DNA of 64,000 nucleotides from Sphingomonadales bacterium 28-55-16 (lineage in GTDB: Bacteria; Pseudomonadota; Alphaproteobacteria; Sphingomonadales; Sphingomonadaceae): contig NCGG01000007.1 in the NCBI GenBank assembly GCA_002278855.1, positions 45,859-109,858 of the forward strand, given 5' to 3'. Shown here piece after piece: positions 7,432-16,424 of the stretch. The notes under the pieces are model-generated. The model was not told where the DNA came from, ran no database searches, and saw only the letters and a list, made by a program, of their open reading frames with translations. The position numbers and the translations under genes were made by a program. Numbering within the stretch: the first letter of the stretch is position 1; every line of letters begins with the position of its first letter.

Positions 7432-9609
7432 TCACAAGAAGCTGTAAGGATCGACATCCACCCCGATACGGACGCCGCGCGGAAATTGCAGGCCACCCAA
7501 CCACGCGCGGATAATCGTCTGCACCTCTACCGAGCGTTGCGCATGCACCAACAGCCGCTGGCGATAGCGGCCACGCAACATCGCGAGCGGTGCGGGTGCA
7601 GGGCCATAGACATGCATGCCTTCAACCTGCGGTGCAGCGCCACCCACAGCGCGTGCGGCCTCAATCGCTTCGCGTTCGTCCTCGGACGAGATGATAATCG
7701 CCGCAAACCGTCCAAAAGGCGGTGCCCCGGCGGATTTACGCTGCTCGGTCTCGGCATCATAAAACGCGTCGCGGTCGCCCGCAACCAAGGCGGCGATGAC
7801 GGGGTGGTTGGGGTTGCGTGTCTGGATAAAGACTTCGCCGGGTTTTTCGCCACGCCCAGCCCGGCCAGCGGCCTGCGCGATTTGCTGGAATGTGCGTTCT
7901 GCTGCGCGCAAATCCCCGCCCTCAAGACCCAAATCAGCATCGATCACGCCAACCAATGTCAGTTCCGGAAAGTGATAGCCCTTTGTTACCAATTGCGTGC
8001 CGATGATGATATCTACCGCCTTGTTTTCAACGCGCGATACGAATTCCGTCGCTTTTTCCGGTGACCAGAGGGTATCCGATGTCGCAACAATAGTGCGGGC
8101 GTTCGGCAACAGTCGGTTAACCTCGTCATTGATGCGCTCAACGCCTGGACCACAAGCGACCAAGGTGTCGCTTTCGCCGCATTCAGGACATTGCTCCGGC
8201 GGTGGCATGACATGGCCGCAATGGTGGCACGCAAGCCTGCGCACAAGCCGGTGTTCCACCATCCAGCTTGTGCAATTGGGGCATTGGAAGCGGTGGCCGC
8301 AGGTTCGGCACAAGGTTAACGGCGCATAGCCCCGCCGGTTGAGGAACAACAGGCTCTGTTCGCCCCGCTCGACGCGGTCTTCCAACGCCTTCAACAATGT
8401 CGGCGCGATCCAGTGCTGCGATTCAGGCGCATCCAGAGTGAGATCTATGGCTTTGATCTCTGGCATTTTGGCCGCACCAAAACGCGACTGAATTTCAAGC
8501 CCTTTATACCGACCAATCGTCACCATGTGGCGCGATTCGAGTGCGGGCGTGGCGGAAGCCAGCACCACAGGAAAGCGTTCAAAGCGACCCCGCATCACCG
8601 CAACATCGCGGGCATGGTAGCGCACACCATCTTCTTGCTTAAAACTGGTCTCATGCGCTTCGTCGACGATAATGAGGCGCAGATTGGCAAAGGGTAAAAA
8701 AAGCGCTGAGCGCGCGCCCACAAGCACCTTGGCGCTGCCATCGGCAACGGCGCGCCAGACACGGCGGCGCTGGGTGGAGCGCAAATTGCTGTGCCAGACG
8801 GCTGGCTCCACGCCAAATCTGGCTTCAAAGCGCGCAAGAAACGGCGCGGTCAGCGCGATTTCGGGGAGCAGGACCAAAACCTGTTTACCCAGCCGTATCG
8901 CTTCGGCAACCGCCTCAAAATAGGTTTCAGTTTTGCCCGAACCCGTGACGCCATCAAGGACGAAGGTGTCAAAACCACCCGTCCGAACCGCTTCCACCAT
9001 GCTGGTTGCGGCCGCCAGTTGGGCTTCGTTCAACGCCGGCGCAGAAAAGTCAGCCAATGGTTCGGGTAGCGGCGAGTCGACACTGATCGTTACGGGCGCA
9101 AACGCGCCGGCCTTAATAAGCCCACGAATGACCGCGTCGCTCACCCCCGCTTCGGCCGCCAGCTCGCGTACAAGGCCTTGAACACCTTCCAGTGCATCGA
9201 GCGCGGCCGCGCGTTGCGGTGTCAGCCGTGCAGGTTCGAACCCCGTGCGTCGATACTCCGTAATGGTGCCTGAGGCCGTGAATGCAGCAGACGACGCCAA
9301 TACCATCCGCAACACCGCAGCATGGGTGGTCAGATAATAATCAGCCACCCAGTCAACGAGCCGGCGCAAGCCCGGCCCTACGGGTGGACATTCAACAGGC
9401 TCAAGCACCGCGCGCAGTTTACTGGCGTCCACGGCTTCGTCGCCAAAGACATCATCGTCCCAGATAACGCCTGGCAATTTGCGTGGACCCAGCGGCACCA
9501 TGACGACAGTGCCGGGACCAGCGTGCATGTCAGCAGGTAAGCGGTAATCCAGCGGACCAATCGCTTGCGTCAACAAGACAACACGGACGCGGTTGGTGGG
9601 CGGGCTCAT
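7432..9609 (-). CDS. priA: Primosomal protein N' (replication restart helicase)
   Basis: PriA recognises stalled replication forks and reloads the replisome; it is a 3'-to-5' superfamily 2 DNA helicase. The 725-residue protein has an N-terminal DNA-binding domain, then Walker A GVTGSGKTE (about residue 225), Walker B DEAHE, the helicase motif TQLVTKGYHFPELTLVG, and a cysteine-rich zinc region with paired cysteines (CRTCGHRFQCPNC and CHHCGH...CPECGE) inserted between helicase motifs. This arrangement is diagnostic of PriA. The length is normal. It is divergent from the transaldolase gene across a 146-base gap. Confidence 0.96.
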   Translation of the reverse strand: MSPPTNRVRVVLLTQAIGPLDYRLPADMHAGPGTVVMVPLGPRKLPGVIWDDDVFGDEAVDASKLRAVLEPVECPPVGPGLRRLVDWVADYYLTTHAAVLRMVLASSAAFTASGTITEYRRTGFEPARLTPQRAAALDALEGVQGLVRELAAEAGVSDAVIRGLIKAGAFAPVTISVDSPLPEPLADFSAPALNEAQLAAATSMVEAVRTGGFDTFVLDGVTGSGKTETYFEAVAEAIRLGKQVLVLLPEIALTAPFLARFEARFGVEPAVWHSNLRSTQRRRVWRAVADGSAKVLVGARSALFLPFANLRLIIVDEAHETSFKQEDGVRYHARDVAVMRGRFERFPVVLASATPALESRHMVTIGRYKGLEIQSRFGAAKMPEIKAIDLTLDAPESQHWIAPTLLKALEDRVERGEQSLLFLNRRGYAPLTLCRTCGHRFQCPNCTSWMVEHRLVRRLACHHCGHVMPPPEQCPECGESDTLVACGPGVERINDEVNRLLPNARTIVATSDTLWSPEKATEFVSRVENKAVDIIIGTQLVTKGYHFPELTLVGVIDADLGLEGGDLRAAERTFQQIAQAAGRAGRGEKPGEVFIQTRNPNHPVIAALVAGDRDAFYDAETEQRKSAGAPPFGRFAAIIISSEDEREAIEAARAVGGAAPQVEGMHVYGPAPAPLAMLRGRYRQRLLVHAQRSVEVQTIIRAWLGGLQFPRGVRIGVDVDPYSFL

Positions 9610-9755
9610 GACGGGCGTATAGGCAATCCTTTCGCCAACGTCACCCTCTGGATGATAATCAGCCCCTTGGCCGATCTGGTTCCAATAGGCCTGTTACTGC
9701 GGCCCATTTTTTGCCAAGAGGCATTAAACCGAATCTCCAATCAGGAAAACGTCCC

Positions 9756-10409
9756 ATGAAATTTTTTGCCGATACTGCTGACATTGCCGACATCAAGGAT
9801 TTGGCAGCGACGGGTTTGCTCGACGGTGTGACCACGAATCCGTCCTTGATCGCCAAGTCAGGCCGGGATTTCATTGAAGTCACGCGCGAAATCTGCGCGC
9901 TGACCGATGGTCCGGTATCTGCAGAAGTCGTCGCTCTTGATCATGCGACAATGATGAAAGAAGCGGAAATTCTCCGCCGAATTGCCGACAATGTCTGCAT
10001 TAAGGTGCCTTTGACGATCGACGGTTTGAAAACCTGCAAGGCGCTGACTTCGGAAGGGACTTTGGTCAACGTCACCTTGTGCTTTTCTGCCAATCAGGCG
10101 CTTTTGGCGGCAAAAGCCGGCGCGACCTTCGTCTCCCCCTTCGTTGGCCGTCATGACGACAATGGCTTTGATGGCATGCAACTCATCAGTGACATCCGTT
10201 TGATCTATGACAATTATAATTTCGGCACCGAAATCTTGGTCGCCAGCGTCCGCCACGGTGTCCATGTGCTTGAGGCCGCAAAAATTGGCGCAGACGTTAT
10301 GACCGCGCCGCCTTCGGTCATCAAAGGCCTGTTCAAGCATATTTTGACCGACAAGGGTATTGAAGGCTTTCTGGCAGATTGGGCAAAAACAGGTCAAGCA
10401 ATTGGCTGA
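9756..10409 (+). CDS. tal: Transaldolase / fructose-6-phosphate aldolase-type enzyme
   Basis: This short (217-residue) class I aldolase belongs to the TalC/FSA subfamily, which moves dihydroxyacetone units between sugar phosphates in the pentose phosphate pathway. It has the N-terminus [10 protein letters not shown], the motif DGVTTNPSL and the Schiff-base Lys83 in CIKVPLT. The frame is open to 9711, but the ATG at 9756 gives the conserved N-terminus and has AGGAAA upstream. The short subfamily includes true transaldolases and fructose-6-phosphate aldolases, which cannot be told apart here with confidence. Confidence 0.92.
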   Translation: MKFFADTADIADIKDLAATGLLDGVTTNPSLIAKSGRDFIEVTREICALTDGPVSAEVVALDHATMMKEAEILRRIADNVCIKVPLTIDGLKTCKALTSEGTLVNVTLCFSANQALLAAKAGATFVSPFVGRHDDNGFDGMQLISDIRLIYDNYNFGTEILVASVRHGVHVLEAAKIGADVMTAPPSVIKGLFKHILTDKGIEGFLADWAKTGQAIG

Positions 10410-10537
10410 TCTGCGAGAGCAGAAATCGGCGTTGGTGTGAACTATCGTTGACCGCAACCAGCGCCTTTGTTGTGGCGGAAATATCATCATATGTTGTCAT
10501 GCGACGTCTATGGGCTATTGTCCGTATAGTTTTTAGA

Positions 10538-10586
10538 GGCGGGCGGTTATATCTTTAGGCACTAAGATGCGGGTATGTCGCCCGCC
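10538..10586 (+). promoter_or_regulatory. Possible 5'-leader hairpin upstream of folE
   Basis: GGCGGGC (10538-10544) can pair with GCCCGCC (10580-10586), enclosing a 35-base loop. The right arm touches the GGAG ribosome site of folE, 11 bases before its ATG. This could modulate translation of folE, but a single pairing of this size with a long loop is weak evidence. Confidence 0.3.
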
Positions 10587-10597
10587 GGAGCCTCAAG

Positions 10598-11233
10598 ATG
10601 AACAAGCCCCAGAAGGTGTTTCCCATCGCACATAGCAATTATAAAGACGAAATCGGTGAGAACGGCAAAATCGTCGTTCCTGATGAAGTCCAGAACGCCA
10701 TCCGCACGCTGATCCGTTGGTCAGGGGATGATCCAGAGCGTGAAGGCTTGCTCGATACGCCAGCACGTGTTGGCCGCGCATGGCGTGAATATTGCGGCGG
10801 CTATGCGGAAAACCCCGCGGCGCATTTGTCGCGTACCTTTCAAGAGGTTGGTGGCTATCACGAATTGGTGCTTTTGAAGGACATTCCGTTCCAGTCGCAT
10901 TGTGAGCACCATATGGCGCCCATCATTGGCAAGGCGTCAATTGCCTATATGCCAACCGACCGAGTCGTTGGCATTTCAAAGCTAGCGCGCGTTCTGCACG
11001 GATTTGCGCAGCGGCTTCAAGTTCAGGAACGCCTGACCGCCGAAGTTGCAAACTGCATCTGGGAACATTTGAAGCCCGAAGGCGTAGCGGTCGTTATCGA
11101 AGCGCAGCATGGTTGCATGACCGGACGCGGTGTGAAGGTGCACGGCGTTGGCATGGTTACTTCAAAGCTCATTGGCTGCTTCCTCGACGACCAATCAAGC
11201 CGCAAGGAAGTTATGAGCCTGATGGGTTACTGA
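10598..11233 (+). CDS. folE: GTP cyclohydrolase I
   Basis: FolE converts GTP to 7,8-dihydroneopterin triphosphate, the first step of folate synthesis. The 211-residue protein has the zinc ligands Cys102 and His105 in SHCEHHMAP and Cys173 in QHGCMTGRG, plus the conserved DTPARVGRAW and GISKLARVLHGFAQRLQVQERLT segments. Its length and spacing fit the zinc-dependent type IA enzyme. The ATG follows CCGGAGCCTCAAG. The 188-base upstream gap contains the promoter and a possible leader hairpin. Confidence 0.96.
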   Translation: MNKPQKVFPIAHSNYKDEIGENGKIVVPDEVQNAIRTLIRWSGDDPEREGLLDTPARVGRAWREYCGGYAENPAAHLSRTFQEVGGYHELVLLKDIPFQSHCEHHMAPIIGKASIAYMPTDRVVGISKLARVLHGFAQRLQVQERLTAEVANCIWEHLKPEGVAVVIEAQHGCMTGRGVKVHGVGMVTSKLIGCFLDDQSSRKEVMSLMGY

Positions 11234-11353
11234 TCTCGGTCAGCGGGTCATCTTTTATTGCGTGAAAGGCCATCAGCAATTGCTGCGCGGGTTGAACCCA
11301 CTTAATGGTTGCGCGATCGTAAGCCTTTTCAATTCGCACCGGACAATAGCATC

Positions 11354-12202
11354 ATGGTCTTTCACCTTCCCCAGTTCAATCTTGAGGCGTTTGTGCGGGC
11401 TACGCTCGCCGAAGATCTGGGGCCTACCGCGCGGGACGTTACATCTGAAAGCGTCATTCCAGCAGATGTGCAGTTTGCCGGTGTCATGGACAGCCGTGAT
11501 GCCATAACCGTTGCTGGCTTGCCGATTGCTGCTGCATTCTTCCGGTCGCTTGACCCCGCAATGGACATCGAAATGTTGGTCGAAGATGGCCAGCAGGTGC
11601 AAGCGGGTACGGACCTCATGCGGTTGAAAGGCAATGCCCGCGCGATGCTGACGGCCGAACGATCCGCACTGAATACCGTGCAGCATCTATCCGGCATCGC
11701 AACGATGACGCGGCAATATGTCGACGCGATATCGGGAACGGGCTGCATACTTTTGGACACCCGCAAAACAATTCCTGGTCTGCGCGTAATTGAAAAATAT
11801 GCAACGCGTATGGGCGGTGCAACGAACCACCGCATGGGATTGTGGGATGCTGCCATGATAAAAGACAATCATGTCGCCGTCGCAGGTGGCGTGACGGAGG
11901 CCGTGGCGCGCGCCCGAAATGCCGGCGTTGAACGCATTATTCTGGAGGTTGATAGCATCGCCCAAATCGAACCCGGCCTTGCCGCCGGGGCCAGCCATTT
12001 GCTCTTAGACAATATGGATGCCAGTACGCTGCGTTCCGCTGTTGCGCTCATCGCTGGCCGCGTGCCGACCGAAGCCTCCGGCGGTGTTACCTTGGAGACT
12101 ATCCGCGCCAAGGCGGAAACGGGTGTTACCTTTATATCCGTTGGCCGCCTCACCCAAAGCGCACCTGCCGCTGACATTGGACTGGATTTTGCGCAAGCTT
12201 AA
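11354..12202 (+). CDS. nadC: Nicotinate-nucleotide pyrophosphorylase (carboxylating)
   Basis: NadC turns quinolinate and phosphoribosyl pyrophosphate into nicotinate mononucleotide in NAD synthesis. The 282-residue protein shows AEDLGPTARDVTSE near the N-terminus, the LLDTRKTIPGLR motif, KYATRMGGATNHRMGL and AMIKDNH, all typical of the family. The frame extends to 11309 but the ATG at 11354 gives a normal NadC N-terminus; no strong ribosome site is visible, so the start is not certain. The partner gene nadA is about 8 kb away on the other strand rather than adjacent. The RNase T2 frame begins inside its last codons. Confidence 0.94.
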   Translation: MVFHLPQFNLEAFVRATLAEDLGPTARDVTSESVIPADVQFAGVMDSRDAITVAGLPIAAAFFRSLDPAMDIEMLVEDGQQVQAGTDLMRLKGNARAMLTAERSALNTVQHLSGIATMTRQYVDAISGTGCILLDTRKTIPGLRVIEKYATRMGGATNHRMGLWDAAMIKDNHVAVAGGVTEAVARARNAGVERIILEVDSIAQIEPGLAAGASHLLLDNMDASTLRSAVALIAGRVPTEASGGVTLETIRAKAETGVTFISVGRLTQSAPAADIGLDFAQA

Positions 12203-12920
12203 AGCTCTCGCATTTTTGGGCCTTGTGGCGGTTGCACAGCCTGCCCCGCTTATCGCGCAAGCATGGCAATGCCAGCCGCCAAAGTTTCTGCCGCGTCCTG
12301 CCTTAGAAATACCGCAGCCAAGTCAGGTGCGGCGTTCGGCGGTCAATGGCTATGTGCTAATATTAAGTTGGACGCCGGAGCATTGCCGTGGGCGGGAACG
12401 CGACCCGACAATGCGCTTCCAATGTTCCGGCGAAATCGGTGACTTCGGCTTTGTTCTGCATGGCCTTTGGCCAGAGGCGAAGGGAAAAAATCATCCACAA
12501 TATTGCCGCACGGTGGGGGTGCTCCCAAGGCGGGTGGTCGCAGACAATATGTGCCTCAGCCCCTCTCCCCAATTGCTACAACATCAATGGGCAAAGCATG
12601 GCAGCTGCATGGCCCGAACACCTGAAACATATTTTGGCGCCGCCAGGTTGCTGTTCAACGCCATTGAATTTCCCGATATGGCACGACTTTCGCGCGAACC
12701 TGAACGCGGAACGCCTTTGACTGCGCGTGTGCTGGCGGAACGCATTGCCGATCTTAATGAGGGTCTGCCGTCGGATGCCATCATTGTCACGACGACGGGC
12801 AAGGGATGGCTCAACGACGTGCGCATCTGCCTTGGGGGCAACTTCAAACCACGGCGATGCCCACAATCCAACCAGCTGCCGGCGAACAAGGCGCACATAA
12901 AAATCTGGCGTGGTCGTTAG
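12189..12920 (+). CDS. Secreted ribonuclease, T2 family
   Basis: T2-family ribonucleases cut RNA without strong base preference and are exported. The protein carries both catalytic segments: FVLHGLWPE (CAS I, His) and QHQWAKHGSC (CAS II, Glu position replaced by Gln, with Trp, Lys and His present). It also has LSWTPEHC, typical of the first strand. The frame contains no ATG near a signal peptide. I chose the TTG at 12189, which gives RKLKALAFLGLVAVAQPAPLIAQA, a good signal peptide; a TTG at 12177 is the alternative. Either start lies inside the end of nadC, so the genes overlap by about 14-26 bases. Confidence 0.82.
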   Translation: MRKLKALAFLGLVAVAQPAPLIAQAWQCQPPKFLPRPALEIPQPSQVRRSAVNGYVLILSWTPEHCRGRERDPTMRFQCSGEIGDFGFVLHGLWPEAKGKNHPQYCRTVGVLPRRVVADNMCLSPSPQLLQHQWAKHGSCMARTPETYFGAARLLFNAIEFPDMARLSREPERGTPLTARVLAERIADLNEGLPSDAIIVTTTGKGWLNDVRICLGGNFKPRRCPQSNQLPANKAHIKIWRGR

Positions 12921-13339
12921 CCTTCGATAATGCGCGTCCCGGGGTGATGCTTGTCCAGATGCTTTTTGATGATGCGCAAATTTTTGCTGTTCGAACGCCA
13001 TATAAGGTCAAACGCATCGCCCACTATTGGGATTGCGCCAATCGCGGTATCGATGCCAATATTGGCTGTCATCCGGATCAATTGCCACTTGGACATGCCC
13101 AAATTGCGGGCCTCCCACACCATATATGCGCCCATTGCTGCGGTTATCAGGTCACCTAAGACAGGCACGAGGCCGATGACGCTGTCCAGCCCAAACGGAA
13201 TTTTCGTACCCGGAATATGAAACGCACGTTCCAGCAATTTTTCAACGGCTTCGACGCGCATGCGCACGGCTTGCGGATGGTTGCCCATTCCAGGTAAATC
13301 TTTGGCAATCTGCGCAAACTGTTCCTGCGAAATCGGCAT
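12917..13339 (-). CDS. DUF4112-type small membrane protein
   Basis: This 140-residue protein has the pattern of the uncharacterised DUF4112 family: a hydrophilic N-terminal helix (EAVEKLLERAF), the segment IPFGLDSVIGLVPVLGDLI, a hydrophobic helix, then a second similar block (GIDTAIGAIPIVGDAFDLIWRSNSKN). The repeated PxxGD elements flank membrane-associated helices. No function is known. The frame is open far upstream, but the ATG at 13339 has AAAGGAG 9 bases before it. It is the last gene of a leftward run that includes PBP1, a protease and a binding protein. Its stop overlaps the RNase T2 stop region on the other strand. Confidence 0.8.
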   Translation of the reverse strand: MPISQEQFAQIAKDLPGMGNHPQAVRMRVEAVEKLLERAFHIPGTKIPFGLDSVIGLVPVLGDLITAAMGAYMVWEARNLGMSKWQLIRMTANIGIDTAIGAIPIVGDAFDLIWRSNSKNLRIIKKHLDKHHPGTRIIEG

Positions 13340-13358
13340 TGGTGTTGCTCCTTTCGAC

Positions 13359-14813
13359 CTATGTCGGGTCGCGTCCGAGATATTGCAACAGATGCCAGCC
13401 TCGACCATTGGCGAAATGACCCAAAAGGCCTGGCCGGATAACAGACCAGCGCAATGGCGTAGCAATAGGAATGAAGGATATAGAGCTTTGCAATTCTGCC
13501 TCCGCTTGCCCCAATAACTGCGCGCGCGTTTCAATTTCGGCTGTGAAACGCGCTTGGGCGACAAGTTCATCCGCCCGTGCGTTACAAATGGTGGCGAATT
13601 TACAAGAGAGTTGATCCAAATACCATGCGGGGCTCGATTGTTCAGCGGTCCGATCAATCAGCCGCAAATCATGCGGCCTATCGAGGGTAACGCGCTCGAG
13701 CTCAACGCCGATGGAGGCGAGATCGGCACGAAGGCGCGCAAAGAAAATTCGGCTCCCATAACCACGGGGCAACGCTACACGCAAACGCCGGATATCACCG
13801 TTTGCGCTTTTCCAGTTGGCAACCGTAGCCGCCGCCATGGCTCGACGCGTGTCGATTGCTGGCCTAGCCCACTCCGGGCGCTCTATGCTGGCGCGATTGG
13901 GTAGGCTTTCGGGAACCAAAGTCACGGCCTCACGCCACGCTACAATATCGAAAGCCGTGAGCAATTTTGGGCGATCAATCGCCATGGCCAATGCTTCCCG
14001 ATTTGCCTTTTCGGCTAAAAATGGGTTGGATTGGAGCACTTGCAAACCAAACAGCCCCGGAACCGCGTCGAATTGAATTTGGTCCGCCCTAATCTTGGCA
14101 GCTTCTAGCAACGGGAAGCTCTCGAACCGTCCGCCTTCCACAAGATCGCTTTGGCCAAGAACATAGCGCGCAAGTACGAGAGATGCCTCACCGCGCCGCA
14201 ATGTTACCGTGGTATTTCCCAATACCGTTCCACCGTCCGCGTCGGCTTCATTGCGCCGCAGTTGCATTGCCTGACCAAATTTCTTTGCTTGCATCGGGCC
14301 AGAGCCTGCACCTTTGCTCAAAAGCCCAAATTCCGGCAAGGCAAGCAGTTCCAACACATACGGCATGGGAGCCTTCAGCCGGATTTCCACCACCTTTCCA
14401 GTCATGGCGACGACGCGGTCAATAGCGGCAAGTTCCGGCCCAAGACGACCCTTGCCCAATTCGCGGATCCGGGCGCTCAAAAGCCCCGCTACCTCCTGAG
14501 AAGTCAGTTCGCGTCCGTCATTCCACCGCGTTTTATTCAGCCGAAAAATATAGCTTAAACCATCATCAGTGACGATCCAGCGATTGGCAAGGCCGGGTGC
14601 AACGCGTCCCTTTTCATCATATGTAACCAGCCCTTGGGCAGTTGCAGCACGCAAATAGGCTGAAGCGAGCGGCAACGGCGTGGCGGATACATTGAAGGGG
14701 CGTGGACGGTCCTCAATGACATCAATGCGCACACGCTCATTGTCGACCCCTTCGGAACATCCGACAAGCATAGCGGAAAATAGCAATAGCAGGGATGACA
14801 AGGAGCGGATCAT
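13359..14813 (-). CDS. Lipoprotein, peptide/oligopeptide ABC-type substrate-binding protein
   Basis: This 484-residue protein belongs to the SBP_bac_5 (OppA/DppA) family: after a lipoprotein signal (MIRSLSSLLLLFSAMLVGC) comes the first lobe with LANRWIVTDDGLSYIFRLNKTRWNDGRELTSQEV in shortened family form, then the central lobe and a C-terminal block. It would sit in the periplasm attached to a membrane. No permease or ATPase gene is nearby, so it is an orphan and may serve peptidoglycan peptide capture or act as a sensor. The frame begins at an ATG at 14855 directly after the protease stop (TGAATG). I favour the ATG at 14813 because of the lipoprotein signal. Confidence 0.75.
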   Translation of the reverse strand: MIRSLSSLLLLFSAMLVGCSEGVDNERVRIDVIEDRPRPFNVSATPLPLASAYLRAATAQGLVTYDEKGRVAPGLANRWIVTDDGLSYIFRLNKTRWNDGRELTSQEVAGLLSARIRELGKGRLGPELAAIDRVVAMTGKVVEIRLKAPMPYVLELLALPEFGLLSKGAGSGPMQAKKFGQAMQLRRNEADADGGTVLGNTTVTLRRGEASLVLARYVLGQSDLVEGGRFESFPLLEAAKIRADQIQFDAVPGLFGLQVLQSNPFLAEKANREALAMAIDRPKLLTAFDIVAWREAVTLVPESLPNRASIERPEWARPAIDTRRAMAAATVANWKSANGDIRRLRVALPRGYGSRIFFARLRADLASIGVELERVTLDRPHDLRLIDRTAEQSSPAWYLDQLSCKFATICNARADELVAQARFTAEIETRAQLLGQAEAELQSSISFIPIATPLRWSVIRPGLLGHFANGRGWHLLQYLGRDPT

Positions 14814-14855
14814 GCCAACACCATAAGCAGTATGTCCGCGCGCACAATCCACCAT

Positions 14856-16406
14856 TCAACGGTTAGAACATGTAAACAGCAATATCTCGTTTGGCATCTG
14901 CGGTAATTGCGCAGCAATGGCCTTGTTCATATTTTCAATGTTGGTTCGTTGACTTGGGTCAACAGTACAGGTTTTGACGTCGTACAATTGCCGCGCCTCA
15001 CGCGCAGACTGCATCGCTTCACTGCCCGGCAAAAAGCGCTCTATGCGGTATATTTCGGTTTCTGGGGCATAGCTAATTACGGAAATTTGCGCATCGTTAT
15101 TGGGCACAAAACTGCGGGTCCAGCGACCACCATTTTCGACATATTGTGTGCGCCCGTTCACGCAGCCATCGGGTTGCCACGTCAATTCGACGTCAGCCGT
15201 TTCGGACATGGTGACGCGGCTGCGCTCAGGCTGAAATATGCAGGTTTTTGTGACGGGCGTAGTGCTATCCATGGCACCATTTTGCGCCAACGCACTCTCC
15301 GGCGCGTCGGCAATCAAGGCGGCGCGCACGCGATCATCGACTTCATTGAATGATGGGCGTGCGGCAAAAATTCCAACCGCCAACGCAAATGTCACTGCAC
15401 CTGCGGCACATGCTATTTTGAGCCGGTCGCGCTGGCCACGTTCGGCAAACTGCCACGCGGCGCCTGCGGCCAAAGCGCTGAACACCAAAAACAAGCTTGC
15501 TAATGCCAAATGATTTTCGCGCGCCGCGATGACCGCATGCTCCGCGTCACTGCGGACCTTGCCTTCGCGGCTGCGTTGTAACTCGGCCGCCACGCGCGCC
15601 TCGTTATCCATTTTTGCGCGTGTCGATGCCTCAAGCTCTGCCTCAGCACGCGTTACGTCAGCAACCGAACGACAATCACCGCGTACGGACCGAAATGTGA
15701 CGCCCCTATTGGTCAGGAAAGATGTCAGTTCGCGGGCGGAAATGGCGAAATAGAATTCCGCGCCGCCATCGGTCGGGACGGAACCAAAACTGTTAATGCC
15801 CAGCACGCGCCCGCACGCATCGACAATGGGTCCGCCGCTATTGCCAGGTGCGATAGGGGCGGTATGCAAGACGGATTCAACCGCTTTTGATGTACGGCCC
15901 GAAGACACAGTGCCGCGCGTCTTAACTGGCTGCTGGGGGCGAAGGACGTCGGTTTCGCTTTGTTCCAGGGCAATATCGACACTTGCGGGATAACCGATGG
16001 CAAATACATCGGCGCCGTCGGCTATGGCCCCGGCAAAGAGGCTGGCGGGCACAAGCGAACTGGATTTCAGCTGCAGAAGCGCCAAATCCTTGCTTGGCGC
16101 GCTGGCGACCACCACTGCGCGGAAGCTTTGCGTGCCGTCGGACGGCACAATGATAATCTGCACACTGTCATCGCCATTCGCCAATTCAACCACATGGGCG
16201 TTGGTCACGATTTTATCGCGCGCGACAGCAACGCCTGAACCGATACTCACGATGCTTTGCTGTCCTTGGGCGGAGCTGAAAACAACCACGCGCACAACAC
16301 TGCGCGACGCCGCGCTGATGTCAGTTGCATCCGCAAATGCGGGCCCAACAAACACCGGTGCCAGAAACAGCAAGAAAGCAGCAAGATATCGCATGATGTT
16401 ATCCAT
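14856..16406 (-). CDS. Trypsin-like serine protease with C-terminal membrane segments
   Basis: The protein has a signal peptide, then a trypsin-like domain with all three catalytic residues: His71 (TNAHVVE), Asp107 (KDLALLQ) and Ser190 (PGNSGGP), counted from the ATG at 16406. No PDZ domain follows, unlike DegP/HtrA. Instead there is a charged, probably coiled region (about 250-300), two hydrophobic segments (about 300-320 and 330-350) separated by a short charged loop, and a C-terminal domain of about 165 residues that I do not recognise. The frame opens at a TTG at 16421; ATGs at 16406 or 16394 fit the signal peptide better. It lies between PBP1 and the binding protein, nearly touching both. 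Confidence 0.8.
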   Translation of the reverse strand: MDNIMRYLAAFLLFLAPVFVGPAFADATDISAASRSVVRVVVFSSAQGQQSIVSIGSGVAVARDKIVTNAHVVELANGDDSVQIIIVPSDGTQSFRAVVVASAPSKDLALLQLKSSSLVPASLFAGAIADGADVFAIGYPASVDIALEQSETDVLRPQQPVKTRGTVSSGRTSKAVESVLHTAPIAPGNSGGPIVDACGRVLGINSFGSVPTDGGAEFYFAISARELTSFLTNRGVTFRSVRGDCRSVADVTRAEAELEASTRAKMDNEARVAAELQRSREGKVRSDAEHAVIAARENHLALASLFLVFSALAAGAAWQFAERGQRDRLKIACAAGAVTFALAVGIFAARPSFNEVDDRVRAALIADAPESALAQNGAMDSTTPVTKTCIFQPERSRVTMSETADVELTWQPDGCVNGRTQYVENGGRWTRSFVPNNDAQISVISYAPETEIYRIERFLPGSEAMQSAREARQLYDVKTCTVDPSQRTNIENMNKAIAAQLPQMPNEILLFTCSNR

Positions 16407-16424
16407 GGCTGAAAAGCCCAAACA

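Noticed and set aside
7408..8064. Plus-strand frame of 218 codons over the end of priA
   Set aside because: It is antisense to priA, whose zinc and helicase motifs are intact.
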